NCBI GenBank assembly: GCA_002171295.2
Contig: NHFW02000006.1
Coordinates: 6,610-29,449 of the forward strand
DNA length: 22,840 nt
Direction: 5' to 3'
DNA from: Flavobacteriaceae bacterium TMED121
GTDB taxonomy: Bacteria; Bacteroidota; Bacteroidia; Flavobacteriales; Flavobacteriaceae
Part shown: piece after piece, positions 15,001-22,840 of the stretch
How the letters are laid out: each line of letters begins with the position of its first letter
How positions within the stretch are numbered: the stretch's first letter is position 1
Notes under the pieces: generated by a model
What the model was told of the DNA's origin: nothing
Seen by the model: the letters and a program-made list of their open reading frames with translations, nothing else
Database searches by the model: none
Translations under genes and position numbers: made by a program

Positions 15001-18000
15001 TTAATGCACTAGTTTTACCCAAATTTTTTCATCGATATAAACCAAAAACTTTTTACATTGGGCTTGGGTCATTTCACAAATAATTTCACTATACTTATTG
15101 ATTTGAGATTCGTGTTTAACATTATATTTACCAGTCTTATAATCAATAATAGCCCAGTGTGATGCAGTTTTTACAATACGATCTGGACGTACAAAGGACT
15201 GTTCGGGAACCAAAATATCTTGTTCGTTATATACTGTCAAATCTTTTTCAAAATAGGCCTTCAAGTCAGGGTGATTAACTAAAGTCAATAATAGTTTGGT
15301 ATAGTGAACTTTTTCAGGTTGACTTATCCTTCCCAATACCAAAGCATTTTCAATTACCGAATTCACCTCTTCTTCATGGTTAACTTCACTCATTAAGTCG
15401 TGAATTAATATTCCCTCTTGACGGTTATTTTCCACTTGTTTTTCATACTTAAATGAAAGCTGTGTCCAAAGTCTATTTTGCCATTCATAATCCATTTTAA
15501 ATTTTGGATGGATCTGATCTGCTCCAAAATCTTTTACCAGAGCCTCGTCCTTCTCCATTGCTCCCCATTGAAAAAATTGCTCGACAGAAGGTTCATTACC
15601 TTTAATTCTAACAAATTTATTGAGTAAGGTGGCATAGCTTTTATCAGCAGAAAGTTTATTATCCTCTAAATTAGTAATAAGATAAACTTGAGTAACTGCT
15701 CGTGTGAGAGCAACATAGAAAGTATTCAGCGCATCCATTCTTTCCTCATTCACTTTTTCGAAGTAGAAATCCTCGCCCTCTTTACCCAAATATTTTAACT
15801 TATTTGAAAAATTTATCCTTGCCCACTCGAAAGAGGTGTCAAAGTTTTCAGCAATTGGATACCAAACTTTCCGACTGCCGAGATTGGATAATTCATCTGC
15901 GGCAAATGGGATAACAACAACAGGGAATTCTAATCCTTTTGCTTTGTGAATAGTCATAATTTTCACGGCATCAATACCCTCAGGTATCACAATACTTTGA
16001 TATCGTGCTTTTTTTTCCCAGTAGTTGAGATAATTTACAAAGTCTGAATTATTATTAGTCTTAAATTCAAAAACATTATCAAGAAGAGCACTCATATGAG
16101 CATCTAATTCTTCTACAAGTCTAAATTTTACGATGGCATACTCCAAAGCATTGTAAATTGATTTTTTTGAAAAATGGTCAAATTCAAATGAGTAACCAAA
16201 TTCACGATTAAGTTTTCTTTGAAAGATAGGAAACGGATCAAAAATTAAATCATTTAATATGGCATCATAATTCTTTTTTTTTCCGTTTTCTAAACATAAG
16301 AATGTAATTACATTCTTTCTCTCCAAAAAATCTTCTGGGTACAATACCAATCGAATTAATGAAATTAAAAAATTAACATGCATTGAACTCTCTAAAGACA
16401 ATGATTCCGAGGAAACAAATGGAATATCATTTTCTTGTAAAATGGAGGCGATCGAAGCTGCTTGATCTCTCTTTCTTACCAAAACCGCCATATCACACCA
16501 TGAAAAATTAGCTGTTTTGGCCTCATTTAAAGACGCTAGCGTTTGGGCCTGGTAAATCGGTATCGCTGTTTCCTTTTTCCTTGTTTTTTTAATAAACTTT
16601 ATTTTTACTAGACCACCTTCTTTTTCATTAAGCCTCTGTTGTGATTCCTTTCCGAACATATGTCTTTGTTCTGGACTATCCATTTGTGAACCGACAAAAG
16701 CGAAAAACTGATTATTAAAATCAACTATAGCCCTCTTACTTCTATAATTTTTCGGTAGGACTGTGATTTCAGGTTTAATTTGAAAGGGACTTTCTTTGTT
16801 TAACAACCTCAAAAACTGTCGATTATCGCCTCCTCTCCAGCGATAAATTGCTTGTTTTGGATCTCCCACTAATAATAGTGATCCATTTTGCTGTGCTTCG
16901 TCTAAACTTTCTATTGAATTAGAAATAAGTGGGATTAAATTTTTCCATTGTAAGCGTGATGTATCTTGAAACTCATCTATGAAATAATGACGGTATTTCT
17001 CCCCCATACGTTCGTATATGTAGGGTACACTTAACGTTGAGATTTCCTTGTCAATGATTTCGTTAAAACGACTCAATAGGATTCGATTATAGGGTAACTG
17101 GAGAGCTTCCAATCCCATTTCCATTTCTCTAATTAGGGACAAAGGAATCCATTGGTTCAAAATATTTTTTAAGACAAAAAGTCTTCCATATTTTGACTTT
17201 GCTTTGTTGTAATGGTCTAAAAGTTCAGGAAGTATTACATCTATAATTTCCTTTTTTTCTGATACTAGTAATTTGTTGTAAATATTTACAGACTGCTCTA
17301 AATTCTCAGCCAGTTTATTATCATAAATCCGATCCAATTTTCCATCAGCAATTTTTTCAAAATGATTAAAAACAGCTTTTCTTGTAAAATCATCTTGAGT
17401 TAATCCTTTATCAGAAATTAATTTTAAAGCCGATCTCCCAATTATCTTTAGCTGTTCAAAAACTTTATTATATTGTTGACCAAACTTTATCTTTTGAGAA
17501 TTAAAATCGGCTGAAGTTTTATTTTTAAGACTTAAAATTGGGGCGCGGTCATTTTCATTGAGTAACAGTTTAGAGAAATCGAATAAGTCCACTCCAATAT
17601 TCCAACTTTTAAGTTCAGCGGTCTTACTCAAACTAAAATCTACCAGTACCTTTGTTAGTTTTTCTTCAATTCCAGCTTTATCTAAAATGGCCTCTGTCAT
17701 TTCCTCCAACAATTGATCTGCCTCTAGCGCTACCTCAAAACTTGCCGGAATTTTTAAATCTTTGGCAAATGTTCTAATCAGTTTATGGGTAAAACTATCC
17801 AAAGTAATCACCTCAAAAGCCGCATATTCATGAAGTATTTTTTTTAAAACCCTTTTGGCTTTTTGTTTTATTGCTGTTTTATCGATACTTAAGTCTACCA
17901 ATAAGCTAGATCGATAACGACTTATTTCATCGAGATCAATATGGTAGGCTAACAAATAAAGATTATTCAAAATCCTAAACTTCATCTCATGGACAGCCTT

Positions 18001-18144
18001 GTTGGTAAAAGTCAAAGCAAGCATCTTTCGATAACTGTCTGAGTAACTTGATGAAAGTAGTTTCTTCAAGTAAGAATAAACTAAAGAATAGGTTTTTCCA
18101 GATCCAGCTGCCGCGTTTATTATATGGAAAGGACTTGATTTCAC
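15001..18144 (-). CDS. AddA-like UvrD/RecB-family helicase-nuclease
   Basis: A 1047-residue SF1A DNA helicase fused to a C-terminal nuclease, partner of the addB-like gene that follows it. Helicase motifs are complete: Walker A AAAGSGKTYS (about residues 11-20), Ia TFTNKAVHEMK, Walker B DEFQDTS (from about 390), III GDPKQAIYRWRGGD (from about 427), IV NYRSKR (about 466), V TIHKAKGLEFP (about 731-741) and VI YVALTRAV (about 809). The nuclease part shows H915, D988 in RPDRIV and D1001-Y-K1003 in DYKTGK. Such enzymes unwind and degrade double-strand ends for RecA loading in recombination repair and degrade linear foreign DNA. It is divergent from the superoxide dismutase gene, and the start ATG at 18144 gives MKSSPFHIINAAAGSGKT, with the Walker A motif at the usual place. 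Confidence 0.93.
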   Translation of the reverse strand: MKSSPFHIINAAAGSGKTYSLVYSYLKKLLSSSYSDSYRKMLALTFTNKAVHEMKFRILNNLYLLAYHIDLDEISRYRSSLLVDLSIDKTAIKQKAKRVLKKILHEYAAFEVITLDSFTHKLIRTFAKDLKIPASFEVALEADQLLEEMTEAILDKAGIEEKLTKVLVDFSLSKTAELKSWNIGVDLFDFSKLLLNENDRAPILSLKNKTSADFNSQKIKFGQQYNKVFEQLKIIGRSALKLISDKGLTQDDFTRKAVFNHFEKIADGKLDRIYDNKLAENLEQSVNIYNKLLVSEKKEIIDVILPELLDHYNKAKSKYGRLFVLKNILNQWIPLSLIREMEMGLEALQLPYNRILLSRFNEIIDKEISTLSVPYIYERMGEKYRHYFIDEFQDTSRLQWKNLIPLISNSIESLDEAQQNGSLLLVGDPKQAIYRWRGGDNRQFLRLLNKESPFQIKPEITVLPKNYRSKRAIVDFNNQFFAFVGSQMDSPEQRHMFGKESQQRLNEKEGGLVKIKFIKKTRKKETAIPIYQAQTLASLNEAKTANFSWCDMAVLVRKRDQAASIASILQENDIPFVSSESLSLESSMHVNFLISLIRLVLYPEDFLERKNVITFLCLENGKKKNYDAILNDLIFDPFPIFQRKLNREFGYSFEFDHFSKKSIYNALEYAIVKFRLVEELDAHMSALLDNVFEFKTNNNSDFVNYLNYWEKKARYQSIVIPEGIDAVKIMTIHKAKGLEFPVVVIPFAADELSNLGSRKVWYPIAENFDTSFEWARINFSNKLKYLGKEGEDFYFEKVNEERMDALNTFYVALTRAVTQVYLITNLEDNKLSADKSYATLLNKFVRIKGNEPSVEQFFQWGAMEKDEALVKDFGADQIHPKFKMDYEWQNRLWTQLSFKYEKQVENNRQEGILIHDLMSEVNHEEEVNSVIENALVLGRISQPEKVHYTKLLLTLVNHPDLKAYFEKDLTVYNEQDILVPEQSFVRPDRIVKTASHWAIIDYKTGKYNVKHESQINKYSEIICEMTQAQCKKFLVYIDEKIWVKLVH

Positions 18145-18157
18145 TAATTTATTTTTT

Positions 18158-18190
18158 TAAATTTAAGTGATTTCATTTGTAGCTTTACAA
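18158..18190 (-). promoter_or_regulatory. Candidate promoter for the addA-addB operon
   Basis: On the reverse strand a TTG (18190-18188) is followed after 22 bases by TAAATTTA (18165-18158), one mismatch from TAnnTTTG. It is oriented to the addA start at 18144, implying a very short leader. The -7 box is itself palindromic, so the evidence is weak. Confidence 0.25.
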
Positions 18191-18216
18191 ATTGAACAAA
18201 AGAAATTTTACTTTTG
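18185..18216 (+). promoter_or_regulatory. Candidate promoter for the superoxide dismutase gene
   Basis: TACTTTTG at 18209-18216 is an exact match to the Bacteroidota -7 consensus TAnnTTTG. The -33 element is weak: TTA at 18185-18187 lies 21 bases upstream, and the nearest TTG (18192-18194) is only 14 bases away. Transcription would start around 18222, about 15 bases before the sod ATG and within or just before a run of 13 A residues (18225-18237). Confidence 0.45.
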
Positions 18217-18236
18217 TTTTAACTAAAAAAAAAAAA

Positions 18237-18845
18237 ATGGCTTTTGAACTACCACAATTACCTTATGCTTATGATGCATTGACGCCTCATATTGATACTA
18301 AAACAATGGAAATCCATCATGGAAAACACCACGGTGGGTATACTACAAAATTAAATATGGCGATTGAGGGGTCAGAAATGGCTTCTAATTCAATTGAAAA
18401 TATCCTCAAAAAAATGGATATGAATAATAGTGCGCTAAGAAACAACGGCGGTGGTTATTTTAATCATTGTTTATTTTGGGAAATCATGTCGCCAGATGGA
18501 GGCGGAAATCCTCTCGGTACATTAGCAGAGGCTATTGACAGCACCTTTGGTTCCTTTGATTCTTTTAAAGAAACTTTTTCAAATGCTGCGGCTACAAGAT
18601 TTGGATCTGGTTGGGCTTGGCTATGTGCTCACGAAGGTGGAAAATTAGAAGTCTGTTCTTCTGCTAATCAAGATAATCCTTTAATGCCAGGTATTGGATG
18701 TGGAGGGTCACCCATCCTAGGAATTGATGTCTGGGAACATGCTTACTATCTAAACTATCAAAACAGAAGGCCTGATTATATTTCAGCATTTTTTAATCTA
18801 GTGAATTGGGAAAGAGTGGGGGAGTTATTTGACCAAAGTAAATAA
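18237..18845 (+). CDS. sodA: Superoxide dismutase, Mn-type signature (Fe/Mn family)
   Basis: Cytoplasmic enzyme that dismutates superoxide to hydrogen peroxide and oxygen. The 202-residue protein shows all four metal ligands: H27 (in [12 protein letters not shown]), H77 (in [11 protein letters not shown]), D164 and H168 (in [16 protein letters not shown]). Outer-sphere residues favour the manganese type: Gly residues before H77 rather than a Gln, and Q145 in SSANQDNPL. The frame is open from TTG at 18192, but ATG at 18237 gives the standard N-terminus [20 protein letters not shown]. It is a single-gene unit with its own promoter candidate and a strong hairpin terminator, divergent from the addA-like gene. 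Metal use is predicted from residues only; cambialistic use of iron is possible. Confidence 0.96.
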   Translation: MAFELPQLPYAYDALTPHIDTKTMEIHHGKHHGGYTTKLNMAIEGSEMASNSIENILKKMDMNNSALRNNGGGYFNHCLFWEIMSPDGGGNPLGTLAEAIDSTFGSFDSFKETFSNAAATRFGSGWAWLCAHEGGKLEVCSSANQDNPLMPGIGCGGSPILGIDVWEHAYYLNYQNRRPDYISAFFNLVNWERVGELFDQSK

Positions 18846-18878
18846 AAATAGATTTTAAAGCCCAGGTTTATGTTAAAT

Positions 18879-18906
18879 AAAAAGGGAGGATAAATCCTCC
18901 CTTTTT
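18879..18906 (+). terminator. Rho-independent terminator after sodA, probably bidirectional
   Basis: A 12-base perfect stem is formed by aaaagggagga with one further A (18879-18890) and tcctccctttt with one further T (18895-18906) around the loop taaa. The G/C-rich inner stem is flanked by A on the left and T on the right, so it can also terminate reverse-strand transcripts leaving the purF-like gene 170 bases away. This is the only clear hairpin terminator in the window. Confidence 0.9.
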
Positions 18907-19077
18907 GCCCCAAATCTTACCATGAACTTAACCTACTTATGTTCAGGTATTTGTAAAAATAGATATTAATGTTAAAATACCAAACAAAAGTTACAAATAC
19001 TTTACCTCCCGCACTAAAAAATAATCCAAGATAGATTTTAGTTTAATTTTCTATAATCCATATATTAAAATTTATTT

Positions 19078-20976
19078 TTAATATGCTCTCACGGACTTTC
19101 CCTCGTAATAATTCATAAAAGCCTTATTAACAACTCGGTTTCCTCCTGGGGTTGGATAGTTTCCTGAAAAATACCAGTCCCCTGAATTTTCTGGACAAGC
19201 CTTGTGCAAACCACCAATTGTTTGAAAAATTATCTCAACATCAGATTTTATGGTTTTTCCTTTAAGAATGGAGGCAATCTTATCTGAAATTTGCTGATCT
19301 GTAAAAGGTTCATAAAGAACTTTTACTTGATTCTCTACTTTGTCCAATGAAACAGTCATACTCTTAATACAGCCCTCATAAATTTTATCTAAGATTTGAT
19401 CAAGTGTACCCATATCTTCGTGTAATTTTAATGTAGCCCTAAAGGCAATAAAGTTTTGGATTTTTGCCATATCAATACCATAACAATCCGGATATCTAAT
19501 TTGAGGAGCACTAGAAACCACGATAATTTTTTTGGGGTTAAGTCTATCAAGCATTTTTAAAATACTTTTTTCCAAAGTTGTCCCTCTAACTATACTATCG
19601 TCAATAATCACAAGATTATCAGAGGACTTAATTACTCCATAAGTAATATCATATACATGGGCAACAAGATCGTTTCTACTGGCATCCTCTGTAATAAAGG
19701 TTCGTAATTTTGCATCTTTTATAGCTATCTTTTCTATCCTAGGTCTAAGAGATAAAAGTTTTTTTAAATTACCATTCTTTAAATTATCTTCATTTTTTAT
19801 TGCTTCAGACAAAGACCTGACAATATTATCTTGAACTGCCCCAAGTAATCCATAAAAAGAAGTTTCAGCAGTATTGGGGATAAATGAAAACACCGTATTT
19901 TCCAGATCATTTGAGATAGCTTTTTGAATTTGTGGAAACAACAACCTTCCCAATTGTTTTCTTTCTTTGTAAATGATTGCATCACTACCTCTTGAAAAAT
20001 AAATTCGCTCAAAGGAACAAGATTTTTTCTCAACTGGTTCTTGAATTTTATTAATACTCATTGCGCCACTTTTTTTGGTCAGGAGCGCATGGCCAGGGGG
20101 TATTTCATGAACATCCTCAAAAGGAATATCGAAAACAGTTTGTATTACTGGACGTTCAGAAGCAACTACTAATAATTCATCATTATCATAGTAATAAGCG
20201 GGTCTTATACCAGCTGGATCTCGCATAACAAAGGAATCTCCGTGCCCAAGCATTCCTGCAATAGTATATCCACCATCCCATTTTTTTGAAGCTTTCCTTA
20301 ATACCTTTTTCATATTTAAACGCTCTGCAATCTGGGGGGAGGCATCTACTTTATTATAACCCTCTTTCTTGAGCGTCTTATATATTTTTGCTACAGCATC
20401 ATCTAAAAAGTGTCCAATTTTTTCCATGACAGTAATAGTGTCTGCTCTCTCTTTAGGGTGTTGTCCCAAATCAACCAAAGTATCAAATAACTCATTTACA
20501 TTTGTAAGATTAAAATTCCCCGCTACAATTAAATTTCGGTGCATCCAGTTATTTTGTCTTAAAAATGGGTGGACACTTTCAATACTGTTTTTACCAAAAG
20601 TTCCATACCTAAGATGACCTAAAAGTATTTCACCTGCAAAAGGAACCTCTTGTTTAAATAGATCTGGGTTATCTAATAAATCTGGATAATCTTTTTTTGC
20701 TTGAGATACTCTTTTATTGATTTTCTTAAAAATATCTTGAATAGGCTGTTGACCATTGGAACGAACTCTGCTGATATAGCGCTGTCCAGGTTTAACATTT
20801 AATTTTATACACCCCAATCCAGCTCCATCCTGACCACGGTTGTGCTGCTTCTCCATCATAAGGTACATCTTGTTAATTGCATACATAGATGAACCGTATT
20901 TCTTTTTAAAGTAAGCCAGATCCTTCTTAAGATGGATGAGGGCAATCCCACATTCGTGTTTAATGGCATCACTCAT
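19078..20976 (-). CDS. purF: Amidophosphoribosyltransferase-like protein, long Bacteroidota form
   Basis: A 632-residue member of the glutamine PRPP amidotransferase family, whose reaction (PRPP plus glutamine to phosphoribosylamine) starts purine synthesis. Seen: nucleophile C9 in KHECGIALI, implying removal of an 8-residue propeptide; glutaminase-domain motifs NRGQDGAG (46-53), GHLRYGTFG (120-128), a GNFNLTN segment and DPAGIRPAYYY; and the phosphoribosyltransferase PRPP loop VIIDDSIVRGTT with the acidic pair D459-D460. It is longer than usual PurF (about 470-510), with an insertion of about 50 residues between GQDGAG and GHLRYG and a C-terminal extension. From memory, Bacteroidota often have this form in addition to a normal PurF, so it may be a paralogue with a different amine-donor or substrate role. 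It follows the PfkB gene by 24 bases. Confidence 0.88.
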   Translation of the reverse strand: MSDAIKHECGIALIHLKKDLAYFKKKYGSSMYAINKMYLMMEKQHNRGQDGAGLGCIKLNVKPGQRYISRVRSNGQQPIQDIFKKINKRVSQAKKDYPDLLDNPDLFKQEVPFAGEILLGHLRYGTFGKNSIESVHPFLRQNNWMHRNLIVAGNFNLTNVNELFDTLVDLGQHPKERADTITVMEKIGHFLDDAVAKIYKTLKKEGYNKVDASPQIAERLNMKKVLRKASKKWDGGYTIAGMLGHGDSFVMRDPAGIRPAYYYDNDELLVVASERPVIQTVFDIPFEDVHEIPPGHALLTKKSGAMSINKIQEPVEKKSCSFERIYFSRGSDAIIYKERKQLGRLLFPQIQKAISNDLENTVFSFIPNTAETSFYGLLGAVQDNIVRSLSEAIKNEDNLKNGNLKKLLSLRPRIEKIAIKDAKLRTFITEDASRNDLVAHVYDITYGVIKSSDNLVIIDDSIVRGTTLEKSILKMLDRLNPKKIIVVSSAPQIRYPDCYGIDMAKIQNFIAFRATLKLHEDMGTLDQILDKIYEGCIKSMTVSLDKVENQVKVLYEPFTDQQISDKIASILKGKTIKSDVEIIFQTIGGLHKACPENSGDWYFSGNYPTPGGNRVVNKAFMNYYEGKSVRAY

Positions 20977-21000
20977 GTTTAATTGTATTGTATTATTCTG

Positions 21001-21927
21001 TTAAAACTCAATTTCAAAGGTAGTTAATTCTTTAAAGGCTTTTATTCTATTAGCCATGCTTGAAACTGAACAGTTAATTAAGCTATCCGTTCCAAACTTT
21101 TCTACTGTAAAAGAAGCCATTGCGGAGCCATAAATCACTGCAGATTTCATATTATTAAAAGAAAAATCCAGTGTCTGGGTAAGGTAGCCTGCAAATCCTC
21201 CTGCAAAACTATCTCCAGCACCTGTGGGGTCAAAAACTTCTGCTAATGGTAGCGCTGGAGCAGAAAAAATTTCATTGTCATGAAAAAGTAGTGCACCATG
21301 CTCTCCTTTTTTTATAATTATATATCGTGGGCCTAATTGATGAATTAATTGAGCGGCTTTGACTAGAGAATGCTCTCCTGTTAATTGACGTGCCTCCTCA
21401 TCATTAATCGAAATCACATCTACTTTTTTTATAACCTCATCCAATTTAGACCGGAAATGATCCATCCAGAAGTTCATCGTATCTAATATGATTAAGGTAG
21501 GGCTCCTTTTTAATTGCTCCAATGCTTTTATTTGAACCTCAGGAGATAAGTTCCCAAGTACAACTATATCTGGAGATCTAAACTGGTCCGGAATAATTGG
21601 ATTAAAATTTTCCAGTACATTTAATCGAGTTTCCAAGGTAGTTCTGGTATTGAGATCTTCATTGTACCTTCCGCTCCAAAAAAAAGTTTCCCCACCTTTA
21701 ACTATTTCTACTCCAGAAAGGTCTAGATTTTTTTCTTTTAACAATTGAAGGTGCTGCATGTCAAAATCTTCACCTACAACTGAAATAATAGCAGAATCTA
21801 CTAAAAATTGAGAAGCTGATAAGCCAATATAAGTTGCTGCCCCTCCAAGTATTTTCTCTACTTTCCCGAAAGGAGTTTCAATGGCATCGTAGGCCATCGT
21901 TCCTACAATCAATAATTTATTATTCAT
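21001..21927 (-). CDS. PfkB-family kinase (sugar or nucleoside kinase)
   Basis: A 308-residue ribokinase/PfkB-fold kinase. Seen: N-terminal GGAATYIGLSAS substrate-binding signature (about 29-40), a lid-type segment TFFWSGRYNEDLNTRTT, and the C-terminal PfkB signature DPTGAGDSFAGGFAGYL with catalytic base D239 and the GAGD anion hole. The family phosphorylates sugars, adenosine or other nucleosides. Linkage to purF-like, rnhA and purN makes a nucleoside substrate (adenosine or inosine) attractive, but this is inference. It lies 70 bases after rnhA and 24 before the purF-like start. Other PfkB members could equally be ribokinase or 2-keto-3-deoxygluconate kinase. Confidence 0.9.
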   Translation of the reverse strand: MNNKLLIVGTMAYDAIETPFGKVEKILGGAATYIGLSASQFLVDSAIISVVGEDFDMQHLQLLKEKNLDLSGVEIVKGGETFFWSGRYNEDLNTRTTLETRLNVLENFNPIIPDQFRSPDIVVLGNLSPEVQIKALEQLKRSPTLIILDTMNFWMDHFRSKLDEVIKKVDVISINDEEARQLTGEHSLVKAAQLIHQLGPRYIIIKKGEHGALLFHDNEIFSAPALPLAEVFDPTGAGDSFAGGFAGYLTQTLDFSFNNMKSAVIYGSAMASFTVEKFGTDSLINCSVSSMANRIKAFKELTTFEIEF

Positions 21928-21997
21928 AAATAAATTTACTAAAGTTATTAATCTTCAAACAATTCTATTTAATGGTTATTAATCATTTTTAAGGGTT

Positions 21998-22483
21998 TTA
22001 TGACTTGGAAATTCCTCTAATACTATTCTCATAAAAATGATCAATTTTTTTATTTTTTTTTTTTGCAGCATTTACAGCCAAACTGTCACATCGTTCATTT
22101 TGGGGATGTTTATTGTGGCCTTTCACCCATTGAAATCTAACCCTGTGTTTACAATGAATTAATAAATATCTTTGCCATAAGTCATCGTTTTTCTTTCCCT
22201 TAAACCGTTTTTTTTGCCAATTAAACACCCATTTCTTTTCCACAGAATCAATCACATATTTTGAATCAGAAAAAACCATTACGTCCATAGGTTCAATTTT
22301 TAGTGATTCCAAGGCTACAATAACAGCTAATAGTTCCATGCGATTGTTTGTTGTCATTTGGTACCCATCAGAAAATTCCTTTATATATTTTTTATTAACC
22401 CATTCCATTATAACACCATATCCTCCAGGACCAGGATTCCCAATTGCCGAACCATCAGTATAAATATTTACTTTATTTGACAT
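21998..22483 (-). CDS. rnhA: Ribonuclease HI
   Basis: Endonuclease that cleaves the RNA strand of RNA-DNA hybrids, for example at R-loops and primers. The 161-residue protein has the full catalytic set D10 (YTDGSAIGNPG), E50 (NNRMEL), D73 (FSDSKYV) and D133 (NERCDSLA), plus H123 in WVKGHNKHP and a basic handle region around WQKKRFKGKKNDD. It is of bacterial type I, without an N-terminal hybrid-binding domain. The start ATG lies inside the end of purN (11-base overlap), so the two are probably translated from one message. A long homopolymeric T run on the plus strand near its 3' end encodes a lysine-rich KKKNKK segment. Confidence 0.96.
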   Translation of the reverse strand: MSNKVNIYTDGSAIGNPGPGGYGVIMEWVNKKYIKEFSDGYQMTTNNRMELLAVIVALESLKIEPMDVMVFSDSKYVIDSVEKKWVFNWQKKRFKGKKNDDLWQRYLLIHCKHRVRFQWVKGHNKHPQNERCDSLAVNAAKKKNKKIDHFYENSIRGISKS

Positions 22484-22840
22484 TATCTGAAAAAAGAAGT
22501 TTATCTATTAACTTTGGATAATGTAAATACTCTAGCTGATGGACCTTGTCAGCTATGTCTTTAACTGTATCATCGCAAGCGATGGGAACAGTTACTTGAA
22601 GAATAACCTCACCCAAATCGAAATATTCATTGACCAGATGGATCGTAATTCCTGTTTCTAGCTCCCCAGCATCTTTTACACTTTGATGAACCTTACTGCC
22701 ATACATGCCCTTTCCTCCAAATTTAGGTAATAGAGCTGGATGAATATTGATTATTTTTTTTGGAAATGCTTTAACAAATGTATTTGGTATTTTGAGTAAA
22801 AAACCTGCTAAAACTATTAAATCCGGATTGATTTGTATAA
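22473..22840 (-). CDS. purN: Phosphoribosylglycinamide formyltransferase, 5' end cut by window edge
   Basis: C-terminal about 122 residues of the GAR transformylase that adds a formyl group from 10-formyl-tetrahydrofolate in the third step of purine synthesis. The frame stays open to the window edge, reading NPDLIVLAGFLLKIP, then NIHPALLPKFGGKGMYG (catalytic Asn and His of the family), and TIHLVNEYFDLGEVILQ, whose Asp corresponds to the catalytic Asp of E. coli PurN. An internal ATG at 22706 is not the start because homology continues upstream of it. The gene overlaps rnhA and belongs to the purine cluster on this strand. Confidence 0.93.
   Translation of the reverse strand, partial: IQINPDLIVLAGFLLKIPNTFVKAFPKKIINIHPALLPKFGGKGMYGSKVHQSVKDAGELETGITIHLVNEYFDLGEVILQVTVPIACDDTVKDIADKVHQLEYLHYPKLIDKLLFSDNVK

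Noticed and set aside
19797..20033. 78-codon frame inside the purF-like gene
   Set aside because: Out-of-frame shadow on the same strand as a gene with clear motifs on both sides; no sign of a frameshift.
1..22840. tRNA, rRNA, CRISPR, insertion sequence or prophage
   Set aside because: No cloverleaf-like T-arm consensus, repeat-spacer pattern, transposase, integrase or terminal repeats were noticed on reading both strands by eye.

Overview
The window looks like a compact, AT-rich chromosome segment from a member of the Bacteroidota, most likely a (marine) Flavobacteriia-type organism. The reasons are the methionyl-tRNA synthetase with a KISTS variant of the KMSKS loop, A-rich regions instead of Shine-Dalgarno sequences before starts, several TTG starts, TAnnTTTG-like promoter elements, a stand-alone ACT-domain protein, the long 632-residue amidophosphoribosyltransferase form, and the carotenoid gene set. 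I see no rRNA, tRNA, CRISPR array, phage gene or insertion sequence. Almost everything is coding.

Left part (1-5921): a partial reverse-strand ACT-domain gene runs off the left edge. It is followed by a 313-base AT-rich divergent intergenic region with two adjacent inverted repeats. Then come a shortened metG and a histone-deacetylase-like gene overlapping it by 4 bases, a convergent CBS-domain gene, a divergent Rossmann-fold (SDR-like) gene, a probable four-helix-bundle (DUF2383-like) gene and a convergent small lipoprotein gene.

Middle part (5385-11342): this is the carotenoid region. On the reverse strand, a tightly overlapped operon crtA-like > crtD-like > cruF-like (> lipoprotein) encodes the three activities expected to modify the acyclic (psi) end of a carotenoid: 1',2'-hydration, 3',4'-desaturation and 2'-hydroxylation. 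That points to a myxol/saproxanthin-type monocyclic xanthophyll. Divergently, a newly noticed 28-codon membrane microprotein ORF, a Kv-type potassium channel and a phytoene desaturase (crtI) lie in a row on the forward strand. Phytoene synthase, lycopene cyclase and beta-ring hydroxylase genes are not in the window.

Right part (11339-22840): a DUF6090-like membrane protein is followed by a reverse-strand pair encoding the Bacteroidota version of the AddAB/RecBCD-type helicase-nuclease (addA-like then addB-like). Divergent from it is a Mn-type superoxide dismutase with its own promoter candidate and a clear, probably bidirectional, hairpin terminator. The right end is a reverse-strand purine/nucleotide cluster: purN (partial), rnhA (11-base overlap), a PfkB-family kinase and the long purF-like gene.

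Most genes are conserved housekeeping or pigment genes. The less ordinary points are the psi-end carotenoid operon with an appended lipoprotein, the microprotein next to the Kv channel, the loss of the C-terminal tRNA-binding domain of MetG, the overlapping palindromic stop codons of convergent genes, and the inverted repeats before the ACT gene.
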